From contig NZ_BANT01000025.1 in NCBI RefSeq assembly GCF_000333015.1, forward strand, positions 26,525-90,524: a stretch of 64,000 bases of DNA. The letters run 5' to 3'. Within the stretch, counting starts at the first letter, position 1, and each line of letters starts with the position of its first letter. The notes under the pieces are model-generated. The model saw nothing but the letters and a program-made list of their open reading frames with translations. It made no database searches and was not told where the DNA came from. Below, piece after piece: positions 17,006 through 24,983 of this stretch. The position numbers and the translations under genes were made by a program. This DNA comes from Gordonia hirsuta DSM 44140 = NBRC 16056. GTDB lineage: Bacteria; Actinomycetota; Actinomycetes; Mycobacteriales; Mycobacteriaceae.

Positions 17006-18193
17006 ATGCCGACTCCGAAGAGTGCCCGACGCAGCCGCGCGGAGGACCGTCGCCGACAGCTGATCACCGCTGCTACGGCACTGTTCACCGATCGCGGCTA
17101 TCCACACGTGGCGGTCTCGGACATCGCGGCGCGGGCCGGTGTCAGCGCCCCCACCCTCTATCGGCACTTCGCCGATAAGCAGGCACTGCTGTTCGCCGCC
17201 ACCGAGTGCGGAGTCGACACCTTCGAATCGGTCACCGACGATGCCCTGGCAGCCGAATCCCAACTGGCCGACCCCGAACCCGCACAGGCGGTGATCGTCG
17301 CGGTGACCGCACTGAGCCTGGCCGATCCCGGCGCGACTTCCCTGTGGCGGTGGTCGGGTCAGCACCTGTCCGATGAACAGAACCGGGAGGTGGTCCGGCG
17401 CACCCGGTCGGTGCTGCGACGCTGGGCCGCGGCGATCGCCGAAGGCCGCCCCGAGCTGACCGAACGGGAATCGATGTATCTGGCCGGGGCCGCGCTATCG
17501 GTCTCGGGAAGCCTGATGAGCCGGGCCCCCAAGAGCGACCGCGCCCTGGTCGAATCCCTTGTCCAACAACTGATCCGGCGGATCCTGACGCTGCGGCCGT
17601 CGACGGCACCGGCACTGTCAGACCCCCTGGTCGCCTCCACCGCAGAGGGCCGCCGCGACGAGATCCTCGACGCCGCGGCACAACTCTTCGCCGGGCGAGG
17701 CTTTCCCGGCACCGGCATGGACGATATCGGTGCGGCCGTGGGAATCACCGGTCCCAGCCTGTACCGGCATTTCCCATCCAAGGACGCGATCCTGGTCGCG
17801 ATCGGTCAGCGCAGCAGCCTGAGGCTGGAGGCCGAGGCGATGGCCGCCTCGCTCACGGTGACCGGCCCGAGTGAACTGCTCGGCGCGCTGGTGGATTCCT
17901 ATGTGCAGAACCTGACCGGCAGCCCCGACCTGCTCGTGGCGCTGACCTCCAGCCACGTCCTGGCCGATAACCCGCACGCCACCGAGCTGCTGGCCAGTCA
18001 GCGCCGCTACGTCGCCCGCTGGATCGACCTCCTGAATGCCGCTCAACCTGAGCAGTCACCGCAGGTCGCCGCACTGACGGTGCATGCGGCACTGGCGATC
18101 GTCAACGATGCTGCGCGCATGCCGCGCAGCACGCCCCGCCCCGAGTTCGCCGCCCGCATGGCCTATCTCATGAAAGGCTTACTGGGTGTCTGA
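17006..18193 (+). CDS. Double TetR regulator (two fused TetR units)
   Basis: A 395-aa protein made of two complete TetR-type units. The first HTH is near residues 16-60 (LITAATALFTDRGYPHVAVSDIAARAGVSAPTLYRHFADK). The second begins near residue 214 (DEILDAAAQLFAGRGFPGTGMDDIGAAVGITGPSLYRHFPSK). TetR proteins normally bind as dimers of about 200 aa, so this is a covalent dimer-like arrangement. TATGGT ends nine nt before the ATG, suggesting a nearly leaderless mRNA. It is divergent from fadA and overlaps the cyclase start by eight bases. Control of fadAB and the cyclase is inferred from position. Confidence 0.88.
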   Translation: MPTPKSARRSRAEDRRRQLITAATALFTDRGYPHVAVSDIAARAGVSAPTLYRHFADKQALLFAATECGVDTFESVTDDALAAESQLADPEPAQAVIVAVTALSLADPGATSLWRWSGQHLSDEQNREVVRRTRSVLRRWAAAIAEGRPELTERESMYLAGAALSVSGSLMSRAPKSDRALVESLVQQLIRRILTLRPSTAPALSDPLVASTAEGRRDEILDAAAQLFAGRGFPGTGMDDIGAAVGITGPSLYRHFPSKDAILVAIGQRSSLRLEAEAMAASLTVTGPSELLGALVDSYVQNLTGSPDLLVALTSSHVLADNPHATELLASQRRYVARWIDLLNAAQPEQSPQVAALTVHAALAIVNDAARMPRSTPRPEFAARMAYLMKGLLGV

Positions 18194-19262
18194 GGAGTTC
18201 GAGATCAAGTACAGCCGCGACGACATGATCGGCCGGCTGCGCGTGGATCCGGACTTCGCCCGGCGACTGTGGGCGGCCTTCGGCTTCACCGCCGGGGACG
18301 CCGACGCCCAGGCGTTCAACGACTCGGATCTGGCGGCACTGGCGGTCTTCGTCGGCCTCGACGGCGCCTTGAAACCGGCCGCACAGCTGGCTTCGGCACG
18401 GGTGATCGGTCAATCCACCTCCCGGCTCGCCCAGTGGCAGGCCACCGAGATCCACACGCTGGCCAACGATCCCGACAACACGCTGACCACCGAGCAGATC
18501 ATCGCCGCCCTCTCGCACATCCAGCGCCTCATCTGGCGCCGGCACCTGGACACCTACCTGGCCAACCTGGACGAGGCCACCGCCGTGGAGGCTGCCACCG
18601 ACGGCTCCTCGGTGATCATCGGCTTCGCCGATATCGTCGGCTACACCTCACTGTCCCGGCGATTGGGCCTGCAGCAGCTGGAAGATCTCATCGAAACCTT
18701 CGGCTCCGGCGCCTACCGGGTGATCAGCGGCCACGGCGGCACGGTGGTCAAGGAGATCGGCGACGCGGTGATGTTCACCGCTCCGGATGCCGCCTCCGCC
18801 GCCGAGATCGCCCTGGATCTGCATGCGCTGACTGCCGACTCGGACCTGCCGCAGCTGAGGATCGGGATGGCCTCGGGGATCGCCTTGGAACGCCTGGGCG
18901 ACGTCTTCGGCGAGCCGGTCAACATCGCCGCACGCCTGGCCGCCGCAGCGTATTCGGGTACGACGCTGATCGACGAGACATTGGCCGAGGCTTTGCACGG
19001 TGATCCCGAATTCTACGTGAACCCGATCGGAACCCAGTCGGTGCGGGGCTATCGCCGGCTCAAATCACACACCCTGGTACGCAATCGGTATGCACCGTCG
19101 TTGCAGGGCGATCGGACCGCCGCCGACCCGGTTGACGACCACCTGTCTCCCGCCGAGACTCTGCCCGGTTCGGCAGACTCCGCGGGGACCGACGACCGCG
19201 GGAACAAGTCCCCGAAGAAGTCCAAGCGATCGCATAAGCGCAGCGGGCAGGATCAGCACTAG
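18186..19262 (+). CDS. Class III adenylate/guanylate cyclase
   Basis: A 358-aa cytoplasmic cyclase. Residues 1-135 are an uncharacterised helical N-terminal region as found in several mycobacterial cyclases. The catalytic domain spans about 143-310. Metal-binding Asp149 is in GFADIVGYTSLSR and Asp193 in VVKEIGDAVMF. The conserved Asn/Arg pair is in EPVNIAARLA. The C-terminus is Lys-rich and disordered (SPKKSKRSHKRS). The GTG start overlaps the end of the double-TetR gene, so the two are coupled. A cAMP-phosphodiesterase-like gene lies at 41555-42304. Nucleotide specificity is not settled by sequence. Confidence 0.88.
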   Translation: MSEEFEIKYSRDDMIGRLRVDPDFARRLWAAFGFTAGDADAQAFNDSDLAALAVFVGLDGALKPAAQLASARVIGQSTSRLAQWQATEIHTLANDPDNTLTTEQIIAALSHIQRLIWRRHLDTYLANLDEATAVEAATDGSSVIIGFADIVGYTSLSRRLGLQQLEDLIETFGSGAYRVISGHGGTVVKEIGDAVMFTAPDAASAAEIALDLHALTADSDLPQLRIGMASGIALERLGDVFGEPVNIAARLAAAAYSGTTLIDETLAEALHGDPEFYVNPIGTQSVRGYRRLKSHTLVRNRYAPSLQGDRTAADPVDDHLSPAETLPGSADSAGTDDRGNKSPKKSKRSHKRSGQDQH

Positions 19263-19366
19263 GCGCAGCGGCGCCCGGTAGTCCCCCAGCCCGTCCGGTC
19301 CTGCCGGTCCTCCCGGTAGTCCCCCAGTCCCCCCCGGCCCGCCCCCTTATTCAGGGTGCCGCGCAT

Positions 19367-19416
19367 CCTGAGTTCGGTCTCGCCCCCTCAGCTGAGGGGG
19401 CGAGACCGAACTCAGG
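19367..19416. repeat. 50-bp perfect palindrome between convergent genes
   Basis: Bases 19367-19416 are an exact inverted repeat with no spacer: the left arm starts CCTGAGTTCGGTCTCGCCCC and the centre is CTCAGCTGAG. It lies between the convergent cyclase and ROK genes. It could act as a terminator in both directions, but a 25-bp stem with no loop is unusual and may mark a mobile or dispersed palindromic element. The surrounding 19263-19476 has no gene and is rich in C-tracts. Confidence 0.85.
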
Positions 19417-19439
19417 GGCACAACGTCAGGGGCACAACG
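19412..19439. repeat. Tandem 14-bp direct repeat next to the palindrome
   Basis: TCAGGGGCACAACG occurs twice in exact tandem, at 19412-19425 and 19426-19439. The first copy shares its first bases with the right end of the 50-bp palindrome. The arrangement looks like a short duplication at the edge of an inserted element. Confidence 0.75.
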
Positions 19440-19476
19440 GATTCGGAGCGAGACACCCATCGGGTGCGCGAGAGCC

Positions 19477-20745
19477 CTACGCGGTGTGGCTCAGCGCCTC
19501 GAGCGGATCGGCGTAGACGGCATCGAGCGCGGCGGCACCGGCGGCCTTCTGCTGCACGGTGATCGCCGACCGCGCCACCCGCACATCACGATTGGTGATC
19601 ACCGAGGTCGCCCGCAACGCCTTGGAGACCACCGGCAATGCCTCCGGGTAGTCGGTGAACGCCTGGCCGCCGAGCACCACGTGGTCGGGGTTGAAGATGT
19701 CCGAGATCAACGCGACGGTGCGTCCGAGGACCTCGGCGCGCTCGGCGAGGATGTCGTGCGCGACGGCGTTCCCGGTACGGGCGGCATTGCGCAGACCTTC
19801 CAGCGAGTCGATCTCCAGTCCGGCCGCCGCCGCAGCCCGCAGCACACCAGAGTCACCGATCGCCTCTTCCAGTCGTCCGGTCTTGTCCGGATCGAGCAGC
19901 CGGGTGCCACCGGTCGGAAAGTGCCCGATGGTCGGCGGACCGGCGGCCGGCGTGTGCACGGTGCCGTCCACACTGAACGCGATACCGGCCATCTCACGCG
20001 CGTAGAAATACAGGAAGTTGTGGCCGGAGTCAGCCGGATTCACCACGAGTTCGGCGGCGGCCATGGCTTCCACGTGCGACGCCACCGACACCGGCAACCC
20101 CAGCGACTGGGCGATCAGCTCACCGACGCGCACGCCGGTCCAGCCCAGGCGCGGATGGTCGACGACGCCCTTGCCGTAGACCCGACCACCCATCGCGACT
20201 CCGCCCCAGAGCAGTCGCTTGCCGGACCAGCGGTCGGCGAACCGGCGCGCGGAGTGCCCGATCGCGGTGACCACCTGATCGGGCGTCGCCGCCTGCGGCG
20301 TGGGGATGTTGATCGCCCCGACCACGCGATGCTGCAGGTCATGGGTGGTGATCGAGGTGACGGCGTAGCCGATGTGGATCCCCACGGTCAGAAACTCACC
20401 GGTGTTGATCTCGAACGGCACCCGCGGCCGGCCGACCGCCCCGGGCGGGGTCAGGTCGGCGCGTTCCCGGATCAGCCCGGCCTTGAGCAGGGCGCTGACC
20501 TGCCGGTTCACCGTGGAGATCGACAGTCCGGTCTGGGCCGCGGCGTCGTCCCGGAAGACCGGGCCGGACACCCGTGCGGTCCGCAGCACCAGAGCAGCGG
20601 CCTTGGTCGAGAGCTGCAGGCTCGCGACGCCGGCCGGCGGAACGGTGTTACGCAGCTTCCTCGCCCCCTGACCAGGTCGAACAGTGACGCCCGTTGCGGG
20701 ACGAGTCTGACGAAGCGTAGCGCGGCGGTCCAGAGTGGAAGTCAT
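19477..20745 (-). CDS. ROK-family transcriptional regulator
   Basis: A 422-aa ROK protein. The N-terminal winged HTH is at about 60-105 (FRDDAAAQTGLSISTVNRQVSALLKAGLIRE). The ROK fold follows from residue 125 (LTVGIHIGYAV). The kinase-type phosphate loop DxGxT is not kept (HIGYAVTS), and the usual CxCGxxGC zinc motif is absent, so this looks like a regulator rather than a sugar kinase. Size and layout are those of mycobacterial Rv0485-like regulators, though I cannot confirm orthology. AGGA eight nt upstream supports the ATG. Its long upstream region contains foldable repeats (20769-20849). Confidence 0.85.
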   Translation of the reverse strand: MTSTLDRRATLRQTRPATGVTVRPGQGARKLRNTVPPAGVASLQLSTKAAALVLRTARVSGPVFRDDAAAQTGLSISTVNRQVSALLKAGLIRERADLTPPGAVGRPRVPFEINTGEFLTVGIHIGYAVTSITTHDLQHRVVGAINIPTPQAATPDQVVTAIGHSARRFADRWSGKRLLWGGVAMGGRVYGKGVVDHPRLGWTGVRVGELIAQSLGLPVSVASHVEAMAAAELVVNPADSGHNFLYFYAREMAGIAFSVDGTVHTPAAGPPTIGHFPTGGTRLLDPDKTGRLEEAIGDSGVLRAAAAAGLEIDSLEGLRNAARTGNAVAHDILAERAEVLGRTVALISDIFNPDHVVLGGQAFTDYPEALPVVSKALRATSVITNRDVRVARSAITVQQKAAGAAALDAVYADPLEALSHTA

Positions 20746-20768
20746 GGGTGTTGTCCTAAATTGCCAGG

Positions 20769-20849
20769 TGCGCTGCCGAAACGGCGAATCAAGCGCAGCA
20801 GAGGTCGAATGCCCGCAGGCGGGATGGAAGCTGGGTCAGCGCATTCGAC
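20769..20849 (-). promoter_or_regulatory. Foldable leader upstream of the ROK gene
   Basis: Two stems can form. Stem A: TGCGCT (20769-20774) with AGCGCA (20792-20797), with an inner GCCG/CGGC hairpin. Stem B: GTCGAATGC (20804-20812) with GCATTCGAC (20841-20849), perfect over 9 bp and enclosing CCGC/GCGG. The structures end 24 nt before the ROK ATG. They match no riboswitch class I know. The region 20746-21016 otherwise holds no gene. Confidence 0.4.
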
Positions 20850-20893
20850 GACAACAGAGGACACGAGCCAGCGGCAGGCGGCATCCCAGAGCA

Positions 20894-20913
20894 GAGGTCA
20901 CATAGGTGACCTC
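20894..20913. promoter_or_regulatory. 20-bp operator-like palindrome upstream of ROK
   Basis: GAGGTCAC-ATAG-GTGACCTC: perfect 8-bp arms around a 4-bp spacer, about 150 bp upstream of the ROK start. It is a plausible binding site for the ROK protein or another dimeric regulator. Confidence 0.45.
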
Positions 20914-21016
20914 AGGGATGGCGTACGGCTGGGCGGTCATGATCGACAAGATAGCACAGGCATCCCCCTTTCAGCACCGACGGACGTCTCCCGCACGGCA
21001 TTCTTGGATCGAGGGC

Positions 21017-21931
21017 TCACCGCCCGGCGAGGTGCTCGGTGAACCAGTCGAGCGCCGCGGTCGAGGTCACCTCGAACCCCTGCCCCGTGTAGGCATCGAA
21101 GTGTCCACCCGGCACCAGGACCAGCTCTTTCGGCTGTGCGGCCGTCTCGTAGGCCGCCGTCGCGAGCTGCCCGCTGGCCAGCCGGTCGAGCGGGGCGGCG
21201 ATCATCAGCAGCGGTGTCGGTGCGATGAGCGGAAGGTACATACCGGGCTCATAGCCGCGGAAATACTCCATCGAGGTCAACGTCACCTCGTTGCGCCAGT
21301 GCGGTGCACGTTGGGCTGCCGTGTCGTGGAACCAGGCGTAGGAGTCCGGAGTCGGTAGCGCGGACGTGGCCGTCGGGTCTTCGTCGACGACCGGAATCAT
21401 CGTCGGCGCGCCGCCGGCCGCCCGGTTCTGCCGTTCAGCGGCGAAGGCCGCATCCATCGCCGCCCAGTTGTCGATGCGCACCAACTGACCGAACGACGTC
21501 GATCCCGAGATCGCAGGCACCTGACTGACGACGGCCCCCACCCGGCGGTCGATCGCAGCGGTCACCATCGCATTGGCACCCCCGTAGCTGGAACCCCAGA
21601 CACCGATCCGGTCGGCATCGACCTCGGGGCGGCCCTGCGCATAGGTGATCGCGTCCTGGAGGCACCGGATCTGCTGCCACGGATCGAGTTCCTGGGCCGG
21701 GGTGCCCGGTACCGGATCGCTGGCCCCGAATCCCGGGTGGTCGTAGACGACGACGTGCAATCCGGCGGCCTGGAACACCTCGGCATAGGCGTCGAGCCAC
21801 ATCTCCTTCACCGCAGCGAAACCGTGCTGCATCACCACGCACGGCGCCGTCGAAGCCTCGGTGGATGCCGGATAGAACCAGCCGCGCAGAGTCGCTCCCT
21901 GCCCGTTGAATTCGATGTCTTCCCTGGTCAT
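21017..21931 (-). CDS. Alpha/beta hydrolase
   Basis: A 304-aa alpha/beta-hydrolase-fold protein of the COG1073 type. The oxyanion region is VVMQHGFAAVKEMW. The nucleophile elbow is GVWGSSYGGANA, with Ser at about residue 120. The acid is probably Asp in AAPLDRLAS, and the His lies in VPGGHFDAYTG. There is no signal peptide. It is divergent from an AraC-family gene (22078-23025), which may control it. The substrate is unknown; ester or amide hydrolysis is the family activity. Confidence 0.85.
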   Translation of the reverse strand: MTREDIEFNGQGATLRGWFYPASTEASTAPCVVMQHGFAAVKEMWLDAYAEVFQAAGLHVVVYDHPGFGASDPVPGTPAQELDPWQQIRCLQDAITYAQGRPEVDADRIGVWGSSYGGANAMVTAAIDRRVGAVVSQVPAISGSTSFGQLVRIDNWAAMDAAFAAERQNRAAGGAPTMIPVVDEDPTATSALPTPDSYAWFHDTAAQRAPHWRNEVTLTSMEYFRGYEPGMYLPLIAPTPLLMIAAPLDRLASGQLATAAYETAAQPKELVLVPGGHFDAYTGQGFEVTSTAALDWFTEHLAGR

Positions 21932-22077
21932 GAGCCCTCCTGAGAGCGTTATGTGAGTTGCATCTCCAGGCTCCGTAGAGTGGGTGAGACCGGCGCGGAT
22001 GCCAGTGCCAGCCTCCTGAACGGGAGTGCCACGATCTTCTTCTGCCGGTGCGACCGAGTAACGGGCTAGGAGGACGC

Positions 22078-23025
22078 ATGGCGTCGTCAGTCACGCAGAC
22101 CTTCGTCGTCGACAACGGATCCGAGCATCGCGAGGCCTCATTCGAACAGCTCATGTCCCGGTCACACACCGATATGCGGATCAGCCTGGATCCGGCCGTG
22201 CCCGCCGCACAGTTCGGCGCACGCGCCCGGCGCGCTCAGATCGGCGATCTGGTATTGGTCGACGCCCAGTGCAGCCCCTGCAGCGGCCGGCGCGACAGCG
22301 ACGAGATCAACCGGTCAGACGATGAGCAGATCGTCTTCCTCATCACTCGCAGCGGCCGCGAACTCGTCACTCAACACGATCAGGCCGCAACGCTGCAGCC
22401 GGGTACGACGATCCTCTGGGACACCACCGAACCGGCCGCGTTCCGGGTGCTGACCCCGGTCCGCAAGCGAAGTCTTTTCGTCCCGCGCCGCGCCCTGGGC
22501 GAGGTCGGTGTCCCAGGGATCTCGACCTCGCGGATCGAACTGCACGACGATTCGAGCCTGGCCCTGCTGACCGGCTATCTCGATGTCCTGTCCCGGACGG
22601 TCGACGGGATGGCGCCGGCCGCACTGAGCGCCGCCAGGGAAGCCACCTTGAGCCTGGTCGCCGCAGTCTTGCAGAACGCGCCGGCGAACCACGTTCAAGG
22701 CATCGGCGCAGCTCTGCGCGCCAGCATGCTGACCAGCATCGACCGGCATCTGACGGTCCCCGAACTCGGTCCCGCCATGCTCGCCCGACTCCACCACGTC
22801 TCGGTCCGCTCGGTTCACCGGGTCTTCGCCGACAGCGGCGAGACTGTGATGGGGACGATCAGGTCACGTCGCCTGGCCGGCGCCCGCCGCGCCCTGACCG
22901 ACAGTGGGGCCGCAGTCTCGTCGATCGCCCAGCAGTGGTGCTTCAGCGATGCGAGCCATCTGGCGCGCGCGTTCCGCGATGAATACGGCCTCTCGCCCAG
23001 CGAGTACCGCAAGATCCACGCCTAG
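22078..23025 (+). CDS. AraC-family regulator (AraC-binding-like plus HTH)
   Basis: A 315-aa regulator. Residues 1-190 form the AraC-binding-like domain (including QIVFLITRSGRELVTQHDQAATLQPG). The two-helix-turn-helix DNA-binding domain covers about 215-315 and ends with the usual SIAQQWCFSDASHLARAFRDEYGLSPSEYRK. GGAGG four nt upstream supports ATG 22078. Proteins of this architecture regulate aromatic or hydrocarbon catabolic genes. The divergent hydrolase is the obvious candidate target, by position only. Confidence 0.88.
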   Translation: MASSVTQTFVVDNGSEHREASFEQLMSRSHTDMRISLDPAVPAAQFGARARRAQIGDLVLVDAQCSPCSGRRDSDEINRSDDEQIVFLITRSGRELVTQHDQAATLQPGTTILWDTTEPAAFRVLTPVRKRSLFVPRRALGEVGVPGISTSRIELHDDSSLALLTGYLDVLSRTVDGMAPAALSAAREATLSLVAAVLQNAPANHVQGIGAALRASMLTSIDRHLTVPELGPAMLARLHHVSVRSVHRVFADSGETVMGTIRSRRLAGARRALTDSGAAVSSIAQQWCFSDASHLARAFRDEYGLSPSEYRKIHA

Positions 23026-23077
23026 CAGCGGACCCAGCGCACGGCAGGACACTCAGCGTACGAGACCGACCAGCCGA

Positions 23078-23500
23078 CTATTCGACGACGAACACGGGGA
23101 TCTGCCGGTCGGTGTTCCGCTGATACTCCGCGTACGGCGGAAAGGCGGCAGCGGCCAGCTTCCACCAGTGCTCGCGCTCGTCGCCGGTCAGTTCACGGGC
23201 CGTCTTCGTCGTGACGACGTCGCCGTCCTGCACGGTGACCTGCGGGTGCGCTTTGACGTTGTAGTACCAGGCCGGGTTCTCCGGTGAGCCGCCCTTGGAG
23301 GCGACCATCGCGTACTTGCCGTTCTCTTCCACGCGCATCAGCGGGACGTAGCGCTTCTTGCCGGACTTGGCACCGGTGGTCGTGTAGAGCACCACCTTCA
23401 TTCCGTCGATGCCGACCGAGTCGGTGGTGCCGGTCGCCAAGATCTGCTGTGTCTGATCGCGGACCCAGTCGGCAGGACTCAGTTCGGGTTGCTCGCTCAT
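23078..23500 (-). CDS. Deazaflavin (F420)-dependent nitroreductase-family protein
   Basis: A 140-aa split-beta-barrel protein of the Ddn/DUF385 family found in F420-using actinomycetes. The core motif LYTTTGAKSGKKRYVPLMRVEENGKYAMVASKGG binds the F420 phosphate side chain in relatives, and PAWYYNVKAHPQVTVQ is also typical. Length is normal. Members reduce quinones or nitro compounds with F420H2. It is a single gene convergent with the AraC gene. The specific substrate is unknown. Confidence 0.9.
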   Translation of the reverse strand: MSEQPELSPADWVRDQTQQILATGTTDSVGIDGMKVVLYTTTGAKSGKKRYVPLMRVEENGKYAMVASKGGSPENPAWYYNVKAHPQVTVQDGDVVTTKTARELTGDEREHWWKLAAAAFPPYAEYQRNTDRQIPVFVVE

Positions 23501-23570
23501 CCTTCGATGCTACGGCAGCATCCCACCCGGCGTCCGATACCTGGCGCCGGTCACCGTTGCTGCGGCCTGG

Positions 23571-24239
23571 TCACCGGAAGGTCGCCAGCCCCACATCGCG
23601 AGCCGACAGGTGCCCGTGCTCGTTCATCGAGACGACGGTGAGGCCGCGACGGCCCACCAGCAGCTTGGTGATCGAGGCGTTGACCATCGCCCGCGCCATG
23701 ATCGGCCACTGCTCAGGCGGGACACCCCAGAGCCGTGCCAGCAGCGCGGTGATGGTGCCTGCCGACGAGACCACCAGCACCGTCTGACCCGAGCCCGCCA
23801 GATCGACCGCACGGCCGGCGGCCGCATTCATCCGGGCGATGTAGTCGGCGTAGCTCTCCCCTCCATGTTCGGCACCGGCGGTCCACCGGGCCAGCGCCGC
23901 GTCAAGCATCTGCTGGTACGCCGCCGGATTGGTGTACATCTCGGTGGTCGGGGCACCCGGCAGAGCCGGGATCGTGTACTCGTCCCAGCCCGGATCGACC
24001 AGCGGATCGGGTGCGCCCTCGAAGGCCTCCATCACCCCGGTCAGCGTCGCCTGCTGACGCGGCAGAGCACCGCTGACGGTCGCGGTGAACTCGGGCACCT
24101 GCCGGGCCAGTTCCAGGCCGGTGTGCCGGGCCTGAACAAAACCCAGATCGGTGAGCCCGGGTGCATCGGCAGCGACCGGTTCGGCCGCGTAGGCGTGCGC
24201 CGGAGCCTGCCCGTGGCGCACCAGATACAGGACGCCCAC
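23571..24239 (-). CDS. Histidine phosphatase family protein
   Basis: A 222-aa phosphoglycerate-mutase-like phosphatase. The catalytic RHG motif is at the N-terminus (LYLVRHGQAPA); other active-site residues are Arg in SGALPRQQAT, Glu in PGWDEYTIP and the late His-equivalent segment VLVVSSAGTI, where the usual His of SHG is replaced by Ser-Ala. That replacement of the second catalytic His could reduce activity. The start is GTG. It is the last gene of an acyl-CoA dehydrogenase operon, three bp after the SDR stop. Confidence 0.85.
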   Translation of the reverse strand: MGVLYLVRHGQAPAHAYAAEPVAADAPGLTDLGFVQARHTGLELARQVPEFTATVSGALPRQQATLTGVMEAFEGAPDPLVDPGWDEYTIPALPGAPTTEMYTNPAAYQQMLDAALARWTAGAEHGGESYADYIARMNAAAGRAVDLAGSGQTVLVVSSAGTITALLARLWGVPPEQWPIMARAMVNASITKLLVGRRGLTVVSMNEHGHLSARDVGLATFR

Positions 24240-24242
24240 GGC

Positions 24243-24983
24243 TCAGGCCCGGTGCAGGTTGGTGCCGGAGCGAGTGAGGACGGCCTGCGGGAGCACCGCG
24301 TACCGGCCCAACTCGGTGACCGCGTAGGCGATCGCCGCGACGTCGGCGCCGGAGATCATCTGCTCGGCCGGGATCGCGTCCTCGCCCTTGGTCCACTCGG
24401 ACATATCGGTGTCGACATAGCCCGGGCAGATCGACGTCGCCGATACCCCGTTGGTCGATTCCTCCAGGTTGAAGGTCTCGCACATCGACGCCAGCGCCGC
24501 CTTGGTGGCGCCGTAGGCGGTCAGGTTCGGTTCGGGGTAGACGCCGGTGATCGACGAGATCGCGATGACCTTCGCCGCACCGCTGTCACCGGCGGTGGCG
24601 CGCAGGGTCGGCAGCATGCCCTGCATCAGCAGGAACGGGGCGCGCACATTGACCTGGTAGAGCTTGTCGAACCGGCGGACCGGGAAGTCGGCCACCGCGC
24701 CCATGACGCCCATCCCGGCGTTGACCACGAGCGCATCGCAGCGGCCGAAGGCGGCATTGTGTGCCGCGACGAGCGCGGTGATCGCATCCTCGTCGGTCAT
24801 ATCTGCCGGCACCACCTCGACGCGTCCGCCGATCGAGCGGAGCCGGGCTGCGGTCTCCTCCAGTGCGTCCAGGCCGCGGGCGCTGATCGTCAGATCCCAG
24901 CCCGACTGGGCGAAGCGTTCGGCGATGGCCGCGCCGATTCCCCGGGACCCGCCGGTGATGAGTGCTGCTTTACGCTCGGTCAT
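24243..24983 (-). CDS. Short-chain dehydrogenase/reductase
   Basis: A 246-aa classical SDR. The cofactor motif is ITGGSRGIGAAIAERF at residues 9-24. NAG is at VVNAGMGVMG, catalytic Ser in AISSITGVYPEP, and YGATK carries the Tyr/Lys pair. The C-terminal PGYVDTDM is also typical. Its ATG overlaps the phosphotransferase stop (ATGA). In the operon it would oxidise or reduce a hydroxyacyl or ketoacyl intermediate. Its relation to LvaD is functional inference only. Confidence 0.9.
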   Translation of the reverse strand: MTERKAALITGGSRGIGAAIAERFAQSGWDLTISARGLDALEETAARLRSIGGRVEVVPADMTDEDAITALVAAHNAAFGRCDALVVNAGMGVMGAVADFPVRRFDKLYQVNVRAPFLLMQGMLPTLRATAGDSGAAKVIAISSITGVYPEPNLTAYGATKAALASMCETFNLEESTNGVSATSICPGYVDTDMSEWTKGEDAIPAEQMISGADVAAIAYAVTELGRYAVLPQAVLTRSGTNLHRA

